From Methylobacterium currus (GTDB taxonomy: Bacteria; Pseudomonadota; Alphaproteobacteria; Rhizobiales; Beijerinckiaceae), in the NCBI RefSeq assembly GCF_003058325.1, contig NZ_CP028844.1, positions 456,001 through 520,000 of the forward strand: 64,000 nt of DNA, read 5' to 3'. Position 1 is the stretch's first letter. Each line of letters begins with the position of its first letter. Below the pieces are notes generated by a model. The model did no database searches. It saw only the letters and a list, made by a program, of their open reading frames with translations, and was not told where the DNA came from. This document shows, piece after piece, positions 31,036 through 39,445 of this stretch. Made by a program: the position numbers and the translations under genes.

Positions 31036-32529
31036 GTGTTAGAGTCCGATCCGCCTGCGGATGGGCGATCGGGCAGCGAGGACGTCGAGACCGTGCATTG
31101 GGCCGATGACGCGGCGAGCCAGGGTGGCATCCGGCGTCTGGCCGGCCGGATCGGCCTGTCCGGCCGCCTGCTGCTGCTCACGGTGGTCTTCGTCCTCATC
31201 GCCGAGGTGCTGATCTACGTGCCGAGCGTCGCGAGCTACCGGCGCTCGTGGCTCTCCGACCGGGTCGCCGCCGCCCAGGTCGCCGCCCTCGTCCTCGACG
31301 CCGCGCCCCAGCAACGGGTCTCGGACGACCTCGCCCGCCGGCTGCTGATGGGGGTGGGGGCCCAGGCCATCGCCCTGAAGGCCGGGGGGGCGCGGCGCCT
31401 CCTCAACCTCACGCCGATGCCGCCGGAGGTGGGCGAGACCGTCGACCTGCGCGAGGCCGGCTGGGGCGAGAGCATCGGCGGCGCCTGGCGCACGCTGACG
31501 CGAGCCGATCCCCTGCCGCTGCGGGTGGTCGGCCACGGCATGGAGGGGGTCGACTTCGTCGAGCTGATCCTCGATCCCGCGCCTCTACGCCGGGCGATGA
31601 TCGCCTTCTCGGGGAGAATCCTCGTCGCTTCGCTGGCGATCTCCGGCATCACCGCCGGCCTCGTCTTCCTGGTGCTGCAACTGTCGATCGTGCGGCCGGT
31701 GCGGCGGCTCGCGCGCAACATCGCGACCTTCGCGGAGGATCCGGAGGACCTGTCCCGGCGGATCAGCCCGTCCTGGCGCAGCGACGAGATCGGTGCCGCC
31801 GAGACGGCGCTCGCCCGCATGGAGACCATCCTGTCGGACGAGCTGCGCCAGAAGCGGCGCCTGGCCGATCTCGGCCTCTCGGTGAGCAAGATCAACCACG
31901 AGCTGAGGAACCTGCTGACCACCGCCCAGCTCCTCGTCGACCGGCTCGAGCATGTCGCCGATCCGGGGGTGCAGCGGGTCGCGCCCCGCCTCGTCGCGAC
32001 GCTCGGCCGGGCGATCCGCTACTGCGAGGGCACGCTCGCCTATGGCCGCGCCGCCGAGCCGCCGGCGGAGCGCCGGATGACGCCGCTGCGGCCGATCCTG
32101 CGCGACGCCCTCGACCTCGCCGGGCTGGCGCCGGGCGCCGCCGTCACCATCGAGGACCGCACGCCGGAGGGCCTGGCCGTCGACGCCGATCCGGGCCAGC
32201 TGTCGCGGGTGCTGGTCAACCTGGTGCGCAACGCCGTCCAGGCGATCGGGCTGGCCGGCGCGAGCGACGGTTCCCCCATCGTGGCGATCGAGGCCGAGCG
32301 CATCGGCGCCGCCGTCACGATCCTCGTCTCCGACAACGGCCCCGGCCTGCCGGAGCGGGCCCGAACCCATCTGTTCGAGGCCTTCCAGGGCGCCGGCCGC
32401 TCCGGCGGCACGGGCCTCGGCCTCGCGATCGCGGCCGAGCTTGTGCGGCTCAACGGGGGAACGTTGAGCCTCGACGAGACCCGGACCGGCGCGCGCTTCC
32501 GCATCGTCCTGCCCGACCGCGAGGGCTGA
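31036..32529 (+). CDS. Sensor histidine kinase (orphan)
   Basis: 497-residue inner-membrane sensor kinase. Membrane segments lie at about 43-63 and 192-216, enclosing a periplasmic sensor domain of about 130 residues with no recognised fold. A HAMP region follows (IVRPVRRLARNIATFAEDPE). The dimerisation box SKINHELRNLLTTAQLL carries H288, with Asn where Asp often follows. The ATPase domain has N box LVNLVRNAVQAI, G1 DNGPGLP and G2 GGTGLGLAIAAEL. The start is a GTG at 31036 with only a weak GCGAG upstream. No response regulator gene lies next to it; a LysR gene follows instead, so its partner must be elsewhere. Confidence 0.93.
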   Translation: MLESDPPADGRSGSEDVETVHWADDAASQGGIRRLAGRIGLSGRLLLLTVVFVLIAEVLIYVPSVASYRRSWLSDRVAAAQVAALVLDAAPQQRVSDDLARRLLMGVGAQAIALKAGGARRLLNLTPMPPEVGETVDLREAGWGESIGGAWRTLTRADPLPLRVVGHGMEGVDFVELILDPAPLRRAMIAFSGRILVASLAISGITAGLVFLVLQLSIVRPVRRLARNIATFAEDPEDLSRRISPSWRSDEIGAAETALARMETILSDELRQKRRLADLGLSVSKINHELRNLLTTAQLLVDRLEHVADPGVQRVAPRLVATLGRAIRYCEGTLAYGRAAEPPAERRMTPLRPILRDALDLAGLAPGAAVTIEDRTPEGLAVDADPGQLSRVLVNLVRNAVQAIGLAGASDGSPIVAIEAERIGAAVTILVSDNGPGLPERARTHLFEAFQGAGRSGGTGLGLAIAAELVRLNGGTLSLDETRTGARFRIVLPDREG

Positions 32530-32605
32530 GGGACCGGGTGGTCGCGAAGAGCTGGTGGCCGAGAGCCTGTTGCCAACCCGCGCGCCGGCGCTCCATCGTC
32601 CCGTC

Positions 32606-33502
32606 ATGTCCCTGCGCGTCCCCCTCTCCGCCGTGCGCTCCTTCGAGGCGGCAGCGCGTCGCCGCTCCTTCAAGGACGCGGCGGCGGAGCTGAACCTCAC
32701 CGCGAGCGCCGTCAGCCACGCCATCCGCAAGATGGAGGCGTCGCTCGGCGTCACCCTGTTCGAACGCCAGGGCCAGGGCGTGGTGCCGACCGCCGCCGGC
32801 GAGGCGCTCCTGGAGCATGTGAGCCGCGCCTTCGACGAGTTGCATCGCGGCCTCGACCTCGTGGCGGCGCGCGGCCCGCAGCTGCTGCGCCTGCACTGCG
32901 CGCCGAGCCTCGCGGCGCAGTGGCTGACGCCGCGCCTCGCCCGGTTCCTCGCCGCCCATCCGGGCTTCGAGGTGCGGTTGGCCGCCGGCATGGACTATGC
33001 CCGCTTCGTCAGCGACGAGTTCGACGCCGACCTCGTCTACGGCCCGCCCCGGGGCGAGGGGCTCGTGGCGGTGCCGCTCTGCGCCGAGACGGTGATGCCG
33101 CTCTGCGACCCCGAGCGCGCCGCCCGCATCCGCCGCCCCGAAGACCTCCTCGACCAGGTGCTGATCCAGAGCGACAACAAGCAGGTGCGCTGGCCGCTCT
33201 GGTTCGCCCGCAACGGCCTGCCGTCGCCCCGCCCCCTCGGGGTGCGCTTCGACCGCAGCTTCCTGGCCATCGCCGCCGCCGCCGACGGGCTCGGGGTGGC
33301 GCTCGAATCCACCCTGCTGGCGGAGCGCGAGATCGCCAGCGGCCGTCTCGTCGCGCCGCTCCGCGGGCTGGCGCAGGACATCACCTACGTCGGCCATCAC
33401 CTCGTCTACCCGGCGACCACACGGCGGCGGGCACCGCTGCGGGTCTTCGCCCGCTGGCTGGCACAGGAGATGAATCTCGTGCTGCCGGAGGATCTGGCGT
33501 GA
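32606..33502 (+). CDS. LysR family transcriptional regulator (GcvA-like)
   Basis: 298-residue LysR regulator. The winged helix covers residues 1-65 (PLSAVRSFEAAARRRSFKDA, then ELNLTASAVSHAIRKMEASL, FERQGQGVVPTAAG). The substrate-binding domain follows from residue 88, with the PSLAAQWLTPRLARFLAAHP motif typical of the GcvA/AmpR branch. Effector and targets are unknown. The start at 32606 (MSLRVPLSAVRSFEA) fits family length; the in-frame ATG at 32555 would add a 17-residue tail. No divergent target gene is adjacent; downstream lies a serine hydrolase remnant. Confidence 0.93.
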   Translation: MSLRVPLSAVRSFEAAARRRSFKDAAAELNLTASAVSHAIRKMEASLGVTLFERQGQGVVPTAAGEALLEHVSRAFDELHRGLDLVAARGPQLLRLHCAPSLAAQWLTPRLARFLAAHPGFEVRLAAGMDYARFVSDEFDADLVYGPPRGEGLVAVPLCAETVMPLCDPERAARIRRPEDLLDQVLIQSDNKQVRWPLWFARNGLPSPRPLGVRFDRSFLAIAAAADGLGVALESTLLAEREIASGRLVAPLRGLAQDITYVGHHLVYPATTRRRAPLRVFARWLAQEMNLVLPEDLA

Positions 33503-33532
33503 GACGGCGGTTGGGACGAGGCGTGGGATGCG

Positions 33533-33700
33533 CTACGCGCCCGCATGGACCGCCTGGCTGAGATCGGCCGCGAAGCGGCCGGCATTCGACATGCCCTCGA
33601 GGGCCGTATTGGTGAGCGCCACGACGCTCGTCCGACGGTGCGGATCGACGAACCAGCTGTGACCATAGGCGCCGCCCCAGCGCCACGTCCCGCACAGACC
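33533..33700 (-). pseudogene. C-terminal remnant of a beta-lactamase-related serine hydrolase
   Basis: Minus-strand residues GTWRWGGAYGHSWFVDPHRR followed by TSVVALTNTALEGM and a short tail match the extreme C-terminus of class-C beta-lactamase-like hydrolases/esterases (the K-T-G-equivalent WGG-x-YGHSW motif). The rest, including the S-x-x-K nucleophile domain of about 350 residues, is missing. The recognisable part stops at about 33700, where plus-strand LysR-type coding begins. It is a decayed fragment, not a functional gene. Confidence 0.7.
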
Positions 33701-33709
33701 CGTCAGGCG

Positions 33710-34384
33710 CCGCGGGGCCGTCTGCGGGTCAGCCAGCCGCTTATCGGCATGTTGATGATGCCCGCCATCATGGGATTCATGCGGGCCTATCCGGAGATCC
33801 CACTCGATCTGGATTTCACCGATCGGCTGGTCGCCGTGATCGACGAAGGCTTCGACGCCGTGATCCGCACCGGCGAGGCCCGCGACAGCCGCCTGATGAT
33901 GCGCCGTGCCGGCCGCTTCACCCACCGCATCGTCGACTCACCCGATTGTCTCGCCGCGCGTGGGACCCCGGCGACGCCGGCCGACCTCCTCGGTCATGCC
34001 TGTCATCACCACAAATATCCCTCGACCGGTCGCCTGGAGCGGTGGCCGCTGATCCTGGACGGGCGGGATATCGACCTGAACCTCCCGGTGGCCTCGGTCG
34101 CCAGCACCCTGGAGCCGCAGATCTGCCTCGCCGAGGAAGGTTTCGGGCTGGTCTGCCTGCCGCATTTCGCGGTCCGAGCCCAGCTGCGGCGGGGATCGCC
34201 GGTCAGCGTGCTGGACGAGCACCTGCGTGAATCGGGCGCCTTCCACATGCTCTGGCCCGCAAGCCGACATCCCTCCCCCGAGGTGGCGGCCTTCGTGTCG
34301 TTCATGGCGGGGCATCTGTTGCGCGAGCCGCAGGCCATGCCGTGCCGAGGGACGGCGACGGTTGACGATCAGCGGCGATCCTGA
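33710..34384 (+). pseudogene. LysR-type regulator remnant lacking the HTH domain
   Basis: The plus-strand frame reads GRLRVSQPLIGMLMMPAIMG, FMRAYPEIPLDLDFTDRLV and GFDAVIRTGEARDSRLM, then CLAEEGFGLVCLPHF: the complete effector-binding domain of a LysR regulator, aligning from about residue 90 of the family. The N-terminal winged helix is absent. The frame stays open upstream to an ATG at 33545, but those 55 residues are the antisense of the serine hydrolase remnant and encode nothing LysR-like. So this is a truncated gene, probably silent. The C-terminal 18 residues (PCRGTATVDDQRRS and preceding) may also be out-of-family read-through. Confidence 0.7.
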
Positions 34385-34523
34385 GGCGAAGAGCGGAGAC
34401 CGGCCCGACCGTGCCGACGGAAATCGCGGGGCGCTGCGTCAGCCACAGGTCCGAGGACAGCCCGACCACGCCGGAAAGCGGCCCGAAGGACCGCCACAAC
34501 TGTACACCGTGATATGAGAAAAC

Positions 34524-34598
34524 TGGAGCGGGCGAAGGGATTCGAACCCTCGACCCCAACCTTGGCAAGGTTGTGCTCTACCCCTGAGCTACACCCGC
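34524..34598 (-). tRNA. tRNA-Gly(GCC), copy 1
   Basis: 75 nt with CCA encoded. Minus strand begins GCGGGTGTAGCTCAGGGGTA, anticodon loop TTGCCAA (anticodon GCC), T arm GGGTTCGAATCCC, acceptor pairs GCGGGTG/CGCCCGC with discriminator T. Identical to the two following copies. Confidence 0.97.
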
Positions 34599-34622
34599 TC
34601 ACATTGTCAGGCCTTGCGAACT

Positions 34623-34697
34623 TGGAGCGGGCGAAGGGATTCGAACCCTCGACCCCAACCTTGGCAAGGTTGTGCTCTACCCCTGAGCTACACCCGC
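34623..34697 (-). tRNA. tRNA-Gly(GCC), copy 2
   Basis: 75 nt, identical in sequence to copy 1, separated from it by 24 bp. Anticodon GCC in loop TTGCCAA and an encoded CCA end. Confidence 0.97.
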
Positions 34698-34726
34698 TCA
34701 AACTCGTTCGGCCTTGGCGGAAAAAC

Positions 34727-34801
34727 TGGAGCGGGCGAAGGGATTCGAACCCTCGACCCCAACCTTGGCAAGGTTGTGCTCTACCCCTGAGCTACACCCG
34801 C
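34727..34801 (-). tRNA. tRNA-Gly(GCC), copy 3 (first transcribed)
   Basis: 75 nt, identical to the other two and 29 bp from copy 2. As the promoter-proximal copy, its upstream region (34802-34900) should hold the promoter of the tandem array. Confidence 0.97.
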
Positions 34802-34903
34802 TCGCTGTTTTCCGTCGGCGTCACCGTGGCGGCGCCGATGAGCGGCATAAACACCATTCCGCCGGGGAGCGCAAGAGGTTGCGGAGCCGGCTTTCTGGCT
34901 TCC

Positions 34904-35374
34904 CTACCAGGTGGCGGCAGGAGGGGTGCCGTCGCGGATCTCGGCGAGGCGCGCGCGGGTCGCCGGGGTGGTCTCCGGCGGCAGGGAATCGAGGGAAAAG
35001 AAGGCGGCTGCGGCGATCTCGCGGTCGGGCGTCTTCGGTACCGGCACCGTGAAGGCGCGGGCGACGTAGAGCGCGACGTGGTCGCGCTTCGAGGCGCGGT
35101 CGTTGAAGTAGAAGCCGTGCAGGGAAGGCATCGCGCCCGGATCGAGGACGATCCCGGTCTCCTCGCGGAACTCCCGGGTGATGGCCTCGAGCGCCGTCTC
35201 GCCCGGCTCGACGCCGCCGCCCGGCAGGTGCCAGCCGTCGATGTAGGTGTGGCGCACGAGGCAGACCCGGTTCTCCGGATCGATCCCCGCCCCGCGCACC
35301 CCCAGGGTCATGCCGCGGGTGAAGCGCCAGACGAGGTGGGCGCCCCGCATCAGCAGGGCCTGTCGGCGCGTCAT
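34904..35374 (-). CDS. Nudix hydrolase
   Basis: 156-residue Nudix pyrophosphohydrolase, cleaving nucleoside-diphosphate-linked compounds; the exact substrate is unknown. The Nudix box G-x5-E-x7-REUxEExGU occupies residues 53-75 without deviation (G53, E59, R67, E68, E71, E72, G74). The preceding WHLPGGG is typical of the MutT/house-cleaning group. The start at 35374 lies just upstream of MTRRQALLMRG, a basic leader. It is 13 bp downstream of the FAH-family gene on the same strand, so the two are probably cotranscribed. Confidence 0.92.
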   Translation of the reverse strand: MTRRQALLMRGAHLVWRFTRGMTLGVRGAGIDPENRVCLVRHTYIDGWHLPGGGVEPGETALEAITREFREETGIVLDPGAMPSLHGFYFNDRASKRDHVALYVARAFTVPVPKTPDREIAAAAFFSLDSLPPETTPATRARLAEIRDGTPPAATW

Positions 35375-35387
35375 CCCGCGTCCTCCC

Positions 35388-36086
35388 TCAAACGACGGTC
35401 AGGCGGATCTCGCCGACGCCCTCGATCGACCCGACCATGGTCTGGCCGCGTGTGACCGCGCCGACGCCCTCCGGCGTGCCGGCGAAGATCACGTCGCCGG
35501 GCTCCAGGACGAAGTAGGTCGACAGATAGGCGATCTGCTCGGCCACCGACCAGATCATGTCCGAAAGGTCGCCCTTCTGGCGCAGGGCGCCGTCCACCGA
35601 CAGGGTGATCGCACCCTTGTCCGGGTGGCCGATGACGGAGGCCGGCTTCAGGGTCCCGACCGGGCCCGACAGGTCCGCGGCCTTGCCGAGCTCCCAGGGC
35701 CGACGCAAGGCCTTGGCCTCGTCCTGCACGTCGCGGCGGGTCATGTCGAGGCCGACGGCGTAGCCGTAGACGTGGTCGAGGGCTTCCGCGACCGGGATGT
35801 CGCGCCCGCCCTTGGCCAGGGCCACCACCAGCTCGACCTCGTGGTGGTAGTTCGCGGTCTTCGGCGGGTAGGGATGCTCCACCGCCGCGCCGTCCGGCAC
35901 CACCTGCAGGGCGTCGGCGGGTTTCATGAAGAAGAACGGCGGCTCGCGGGTTGGGTCGGCCCCCATCTCCCGGGCATGGGCGGCGAAGTTGCGCCCGACA
36001 CAGTAGACCCGGCGCACCGGAAACAGGTCGTCGGTGCCATGGATCGGGAGCGCGGTGCGCGGCGGGTTCGGGATCACGGAGAGCAT
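35388..36086 (-). CDS. Fumarylacetoacetate hydrolase (FAH) family protein
   Basis: 232-residue FAH-fold metal enzyme, in a family of hydrolases, hydratases and decarboxylases of 2-oxo- and acylpyruvates. Core motifs: FPVRRVYCVGRNFAAHAREM, FFFMKPADAL, the metal-binding acidic pair in YHHEVELVVAL, and the C-terminal LEPGDVIFAGTPEGVG. Size and the NFAAHA motif fit the acylpyruvate hydrolase / fumarylpyruvate hydrolase subgroup; the exact substrate is uncertain. The ATG at 36086 is preferred over one at 36128 because the family starts there (VIPNPPRTALPIHG); no clear ribosome binding site supports either. Confidence 0.88.
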   Translation of the reverse strand: MLSVIPNPPRTALPIHGTDDLFPVRRVYCVGRNFAAHAREMGADPTREPPFFFMKPADALQVVPDGAAVEHPYPPKTANYHHEVELVVALAKGGRDIPVAEALDHVYGYAVGLDMTRRDVQDEAKALRRPWELGKAADLSGPVGTLKPASVIGHPDKGAITLSVDGALRQKGDLSDMIWSVAEQIAYLSTYFVLEPGDVIFAGTPEGVGAVTRGQTMVGSIEGVGEIRLTVV

Positions 36087-36235
36087 GGAGCTGCTGTCTC
36101 GGGCGAGGTTTCGCGAAGGGCCGCGCATCTTGGAAAAAGGGCCGGCCGACCGCTATCTAGAGGGCGGTTCCGCGGCGCGCCATCCCGCCTTGCCGCAACC
36201 CCCTCCTTCGCCAACGATTCTCCCCGGCCGCCTCC

Positions 36236-37741
36236 GTGACTCACAGCCCGACCCAAAGCCTGCTCGACACGATCGCGGCCCGCCTCGGGGCCGCGCACGT
36301 CCTCACCGAGGCGACCGACATCGCCCCGCACCTCGCTGAGACCCGCGGCCTCTACCGCGGGACGGCCCTCGCGGTCGTGCGGCCGCGCGACACGGAGGAG
36401 GTCGCCTTCGTGGTCGGGACTTGCGCCGCGGCGCGGGTGCCGGTGGTGGCCCATGGCGGCAATACCGGGCTCGTCGGCGGCGGCGTGCCGTTCGGGGGCG
36501 TGGTGATCTCGCTCGCCCGCCTCGACCGGGTGCGGGCGGTCGATCCGCTCGATGCCACCATCACGGTCGAGGCCGGCTGCGTGCTCGCCAACGTCCAACA
36601 GGCGGCGGAGGCCGCCGGCCTCCTGTTCCCGCTCTCGCTGGCCTCCGAGGGCTCGTGCCGCATCGGCGGCAACCTCGCCACCAATGCGGGCGGCACGGCC
36701 GTGCTCGCCTACGGCAATGCCCGCGAGCTGACGCTGGGCCTCGAGGTGGTGCTGGCCGACGGGCAGGTCTGGAACGGCCTTCGCGCGCTGCGCAAGGACA
36801 ATTCCGGCTACGACCTGAAGAACCTCTTCGTCGGCTCGGAAGGAACGCTCGGCATCATCACCGCAGCGGTGCTGCGGCTGCACCCGAAGCCGGTCTCGAA
36901 GGCGACCGCGTTCCTCGGCCTTCCTTCCGCCCGCGCGGCCCTCGACGCCTTCGGGCGCCTGCGCGACCGGCTCGGGCCCCGGCTCACCGCTTTCGAATAC
37001 GTGCCGCGCTTCCCCCTGGAGGTCGTCCTGCGCCACCTGCCCGGCGCGGTGCGGCCGCTCGCCGGGGATCACCACTCTTACGCCCTCGTCGAGATCTCCT
37101 CGCCGGCGCCCGACGCGGCCGAGGAGCTGGAGGCGCGTCTCGGCGACCTGATCGAGGCCGGTCTCGCCGAGGACGCGGTCCTGGCCCAGAGCGAGGCGCA
37201 AGGCTCCGCCCTGTGGCGCCTGCGCGAGAGCCTGTCGGAGATGCAGGGTTTTGAGGGCGGCTCGATCAAGCACGACGTCTCGGTGCCGGTCTCCCGGGTG
37301 GCGGAGTTCTTGGAACGGGCCAGTGCCGCCTGCGAGGCGGCCCTGCCGGGAGTGCGGGTCTGCGCCTTCGGGCATTTCGGCGACGGCAACATCCACTTCA
37401 ACCTGACCCAGCCGGTCGGGGCCGAGAAGGCGGCCTTTCTCGCCGAATGGCCGCGCTTCAACCGCATCGTCCACGACATCGTGCACGCGATGGACGGCTC
37501 GATCGCCGCCGAGCACGGGGTCGGGCTGATCAAGCGCGACGAGCTGCCCCGCTACAAGGACCCGGTCGCCCTCGACCTGATGCGCCGCCTCAAGGGCGCC
37601 CTCGACCCGCTGGGGATCCTGAATCCCGGCAAGGTGCTGACGCCGGAGGACGGGGGGCCGGAGGCATTTCCGGCCCAAGGAGTCGCGGGCAGAGCGGTCT
37701 TGGGCAAAGTCACGGCGGGGCCGCCGGGGACGGCGGCATGA
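36236..37741 (+). CDS. FAD-binding oxidoreductase, D-2-hydroxyacid dehydrogenase/GlcD type
   Basis: 501-residue flavoenzyme of the FAD-linked oxidase family (VAO fold), related to D-lactate, D-2-hydroxyglutarate and glycolate (GlcD) dehydrogenases. The PCMH FAD domain fills residues 20-220 (VVAHGGNTGLVGGGVPFGGV, then GSCRIGGNLATNAGG, NLFVGSEGTLGIIT). The C-terminal cap carries FGHFGDGNIHFNL and the metal/substrate motif AEHGVGLIKR. A 30-residue low-complexity tail follows the usual end (NPGKVL). The GTG start at 36236 has no strong ribosome binding site. Its stop overlaps the next gene as ATGA. D-2-hydroxyglutarate dehydrogenase is the best guess. Confidence 0.88.
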   Translation: MTHSPTQSLLDTIAARLGAAHVLTEATDIAPHLAETRGLYRGTALAVVRPRDTEEVAFVVGTCAAARVPVVAHGGNTGLVGGGVPFGGVVISLARLDRVRAVDPLDATITVEAGCVLANVQQAAEAAGLLFPLSLASEGSCRIGGNLATNAGGTAVLAYGNARELTLGLEVVLADGQVWNGLRALRKDNSGYDLKNLFVGSEGTLGIITAAVLRLHPKPVSKATAFLGLPSARAALDAFGRLRDRLGPRLTAFEYVPRFPLEVVLRHLPGAVRPLAGDHHSYALVEISSPAPDAAEELEARLGDLIEAGLAEDAVLAQSEAQGSALWRLRESLSEMQGFEGGSIKHDVSVPVSRVAEFLERASAACEAALPGVRVCAFGHFGDGNIHFNLTQPVGAEKAAFLAEWPRFNRIVHDIVHAMDGSIAAEHGVGLIKRDELPRYKDPVALDLMRRLKGALDPLGILNPGKVLTPEDGGPEAFPAQGVAGRAVLGKVTAGPPGTAA

Positions 37742-38808
37742 TCTCGCTGTTCCGCCAGGCGGCCCCGGCGCCGGCGGGCCTCACCGCGGCCACCCTGCTC
37801 GGCGCCTTCGAGAGCCTCGGCGACAATTGCGAGTTCGGCATCGCCCAGCGCTATGCCGGCGCCGATCCCCTCGGGCTGTTCCGCCTCTCCTCGGCGCCGA
37901 TCGCCGACCTCACCCACGCGGTCGAGACGCGGTTCGCCCATTACGGCGGAGCGGACGACATCGAGGTCCGGATCGGCGCCGGCGGCTACCTGTTCTGCCA
38001 CAGCCGCCGTTACGGCTTCGCCTATCACACCGGCGACACGGCGCCCCGCGTGAAGCCCGCCGACATCCTCGCGCGGGAGATCCGCCGGGTCGACTACCTC
38101 AAGGACCGGTTCCTCGCCGACCTCGCGGCGGGGGAAAAAATCCTCGTCCGCAAGGGACCGCCCGGGGAGAGCGAGGACGCGGTGCGCCGCCTCTTCGCGG
38201 CCCTGCGGGCGATCGGCCCGGTGACCTTGCTGCGGGTCTGCGCGGCGGGCGTGGTCCCGCCGGGGCGGGTCGTGTGGCGCGGCGAGGGCCTGATGCAGGG
38301 CGCGCTGCCCCATTTCGCCCCCTATGCCGCGGCGACCGATGCCGACCTTCCGGGCTGGCTCGCAGTCTGCGGGCAGGCCTACGCCCTGCGCCACAGCCTG
38401 GTCGAGCCCCCTGCCCTGGCGCCGGACGGCCCGCCGCTCTTCGAGGATCCCGGGACTACCCGCCACGCGCTCGACGCCGCCGCACCCGATCCGGGAGGGC
38501 TCGCCGTCTCCCGCCCGGTCACCGGCCTGCGGCCGAACCGCCTCCACGTCGTCACGGCCGAGATCCGCTTGGGCGAGGATTTTTCCGGGACGCGGGCCGC
38601 CGTCACCTTCGTCGATGCCGCGCCCCATGCCCGCCGGGAGGCGGATCTCACCCATCGCGGCACCTGGCAGACGGTCTACGGCGCCATCCGGACGCGCAAG
38701 CGCCAGAGCGAGGCGACGATCGGCCTGATGCTGGCGGGACCGGCCGGCACGGCGGTCGAGACGCGCGGCTGGCGCGTGACGGAGGGGTGCCTGCCGGGAG
38801 TGGGGTAA
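37738..38808 (+). CDS. SLGDNCEFG-type protein (DUF1796-like papain-fold candidate)
   Basis: 356-residue protein without assigned function. An N-terminal module begins FESLGDNCEFGIAQRYAGAD and PLGLFRLSSAPIADLTHA; this SLG-x-NCEFG pattern marks the DUF1796 / putative papain-like cysteine peptidase group, often near glycan or capsule genes. The NC cysteine (about residue 31) and later H residues (HYGG, CHSRRYGFAYHTGD) could be catalytic (inference). Residues 250-350 look like a separate Ig-like or carbohydrate-binding-like segment (LHVVTAEIRLGEDFSGTRAA). It is ATGA-coupled to the FAD oxidase upstream, an unexplained pairing. No signal peptide is evident. Confidence 0.55.
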   Translation: MISLFRQAAPAPAGLTAATLLGAFESLGDNCEFGIAQRYAGADPLGLFRLSSAPIADLTHAVETRFAHYGGADDIEVRIGAGGYLFCHSRRYGFAYHTGDTAPRVKPADILAREIRRVDYLKDRFLADLAAGEKILVRKGPPGESEDAVRRLFAALRAIGPVTLLRVCAAGVVPPGRVVWRGEGLMQGALPHFAPYAAATDADLPGWLAVCGQAYALRHSLVEPPALAPDGPPLFEDPGTTRHALDAAAPDPGGLAVSRPVTGLRPNRLHVVTAEIRLGEDFSGTRAAVTFVDAAPHARREADLTHRGTWQTVYGAIRTRKRQSEATIGLMLAGPAGTAVETRGWRVTEGCLPGVG

Positions 38809-38934
38809 GGCATCGACGCGTCTCTGCTGCCGGAGACTGATTGATGAGGTCCAAACCCAATCAGCTTGATCGAGTGAAGGACTGTTCAGGGTGGGAGACG
38901 GGTTTTCTGAAGGAAAACGCCGCGCGGTTCCGTC

Positions 38935-39411
38935 CTATGGGCGACCTGGGCGCTGCAGAAGCACGGGCCCACTGCCTCGACTCCCGAGTTCATCCATCGG
39001 GTTGCGAAGTGGACACTCCGTCTGAGACAGGCAGCCGCAGCCGATGCAGCCGTCCAGGCGGTCACGCAGAAGGATCAGCCCATCGATGCGCGCTTGGAGC
39101 ATGACCCGCCAGCCCCCGACCATCGCGCGTATCTCGGCTGCTGAGGGGCGCTTGCCCGGTGGAATCGGCTCGAGAAGCTCTGCGATCTCCGCGAGCGACA
39201 CCCCAAAACCCTGTGCCACCCGGATGATCGCAACCCGGCGCAGGACGTCGCGCGAGAAGCGCCGCTGATTGCCGCCGCTGCGCGCTGCCGCGATCAACCC
39301 CTTCGCCTCGTAGAAATGGAGCGTCGAGACCGCCACGCCGCTGCGGCGCGCGACCTCGCCGACCGTAAGGAACTCGGGCTGCGCAGGGCGTCCAACCATC
39401 GATGCAGGCAT
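38935..39411 (-). CDS. soxR: Redox-sensitive regulator SoxR
   Basis: 158-residue MerR-family regulator with a [2Fe-2S] cluster; oxidation by redox-cycling compounds or superoxide turns it into an activator. The N-terminal HTH reads FLTVGEVARRSGVAVSTLHF, then YEAKGLI. The cluster motif C122-x2-C125-x-C127-x5-C133 is exact for SoxR. The dimerisation helix lies between. The first ATG at 39411 borders the SoxR box; a second ATG at 39399 is also possible, and neither has a clear ribosome binding site. It is divergent from an SDR gene that carries a perfect SoxR operator. No soxS is expected in this group. Confidence 0.96.
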   Translation of the reverse strand: MPASMVGRPAQPEFLTVGEVARRSGVAVSTLHFYEAKGLIAAARSGGNQRRFSRDVLRRVAIIRVAQGFGVSLAEIAELLEPIPPGKRPSAAEIRAMVGGWRVMLQARIDGLILLRDRLDGCIGCGCLSQTECPLRNPMDELGSRGSGPVLLQRPGRP

Positions 39412-39414
39412 GGC

Positions 39415-39445
39415 TTGACCTCAAGTTAGCTTGAGGTTTCATAAG
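39415..39445 (+). promoter_or_regulatory. SoxR-dependent promoter with perfect SoxR box
   Basis: A perfect 18-bp palindrome CCTCAAGTTAGCTTGAGG lies at 39419-39436. The plus-strand -35 is TTGACC (39415-39420) and the -10 is CATAAG (39440-39445). The spacer is 19 bp, the overlong spacing that makes MerR-type promoters depend on the regulator. The downstream target is the SDR gene at 39553; the same site lies at the 5' end of soxR. Confidence 0.92.

Noticed and set aside
33545..33709. N-terminal 55 residues of the open frame that leads into the LysR remnant, read as a real protein start
   Set aside because: They are the antisense of the serine hydrolase C-terminus and do not resemble a LysR winged helix.
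34504..34801. Repeat array that might look like CRISPR or tandem peptide genes
   Set aside because: The three repeated blocks are complete tRNA-Gly genes; short plus-strand peptides across them are antisense to tRNA.
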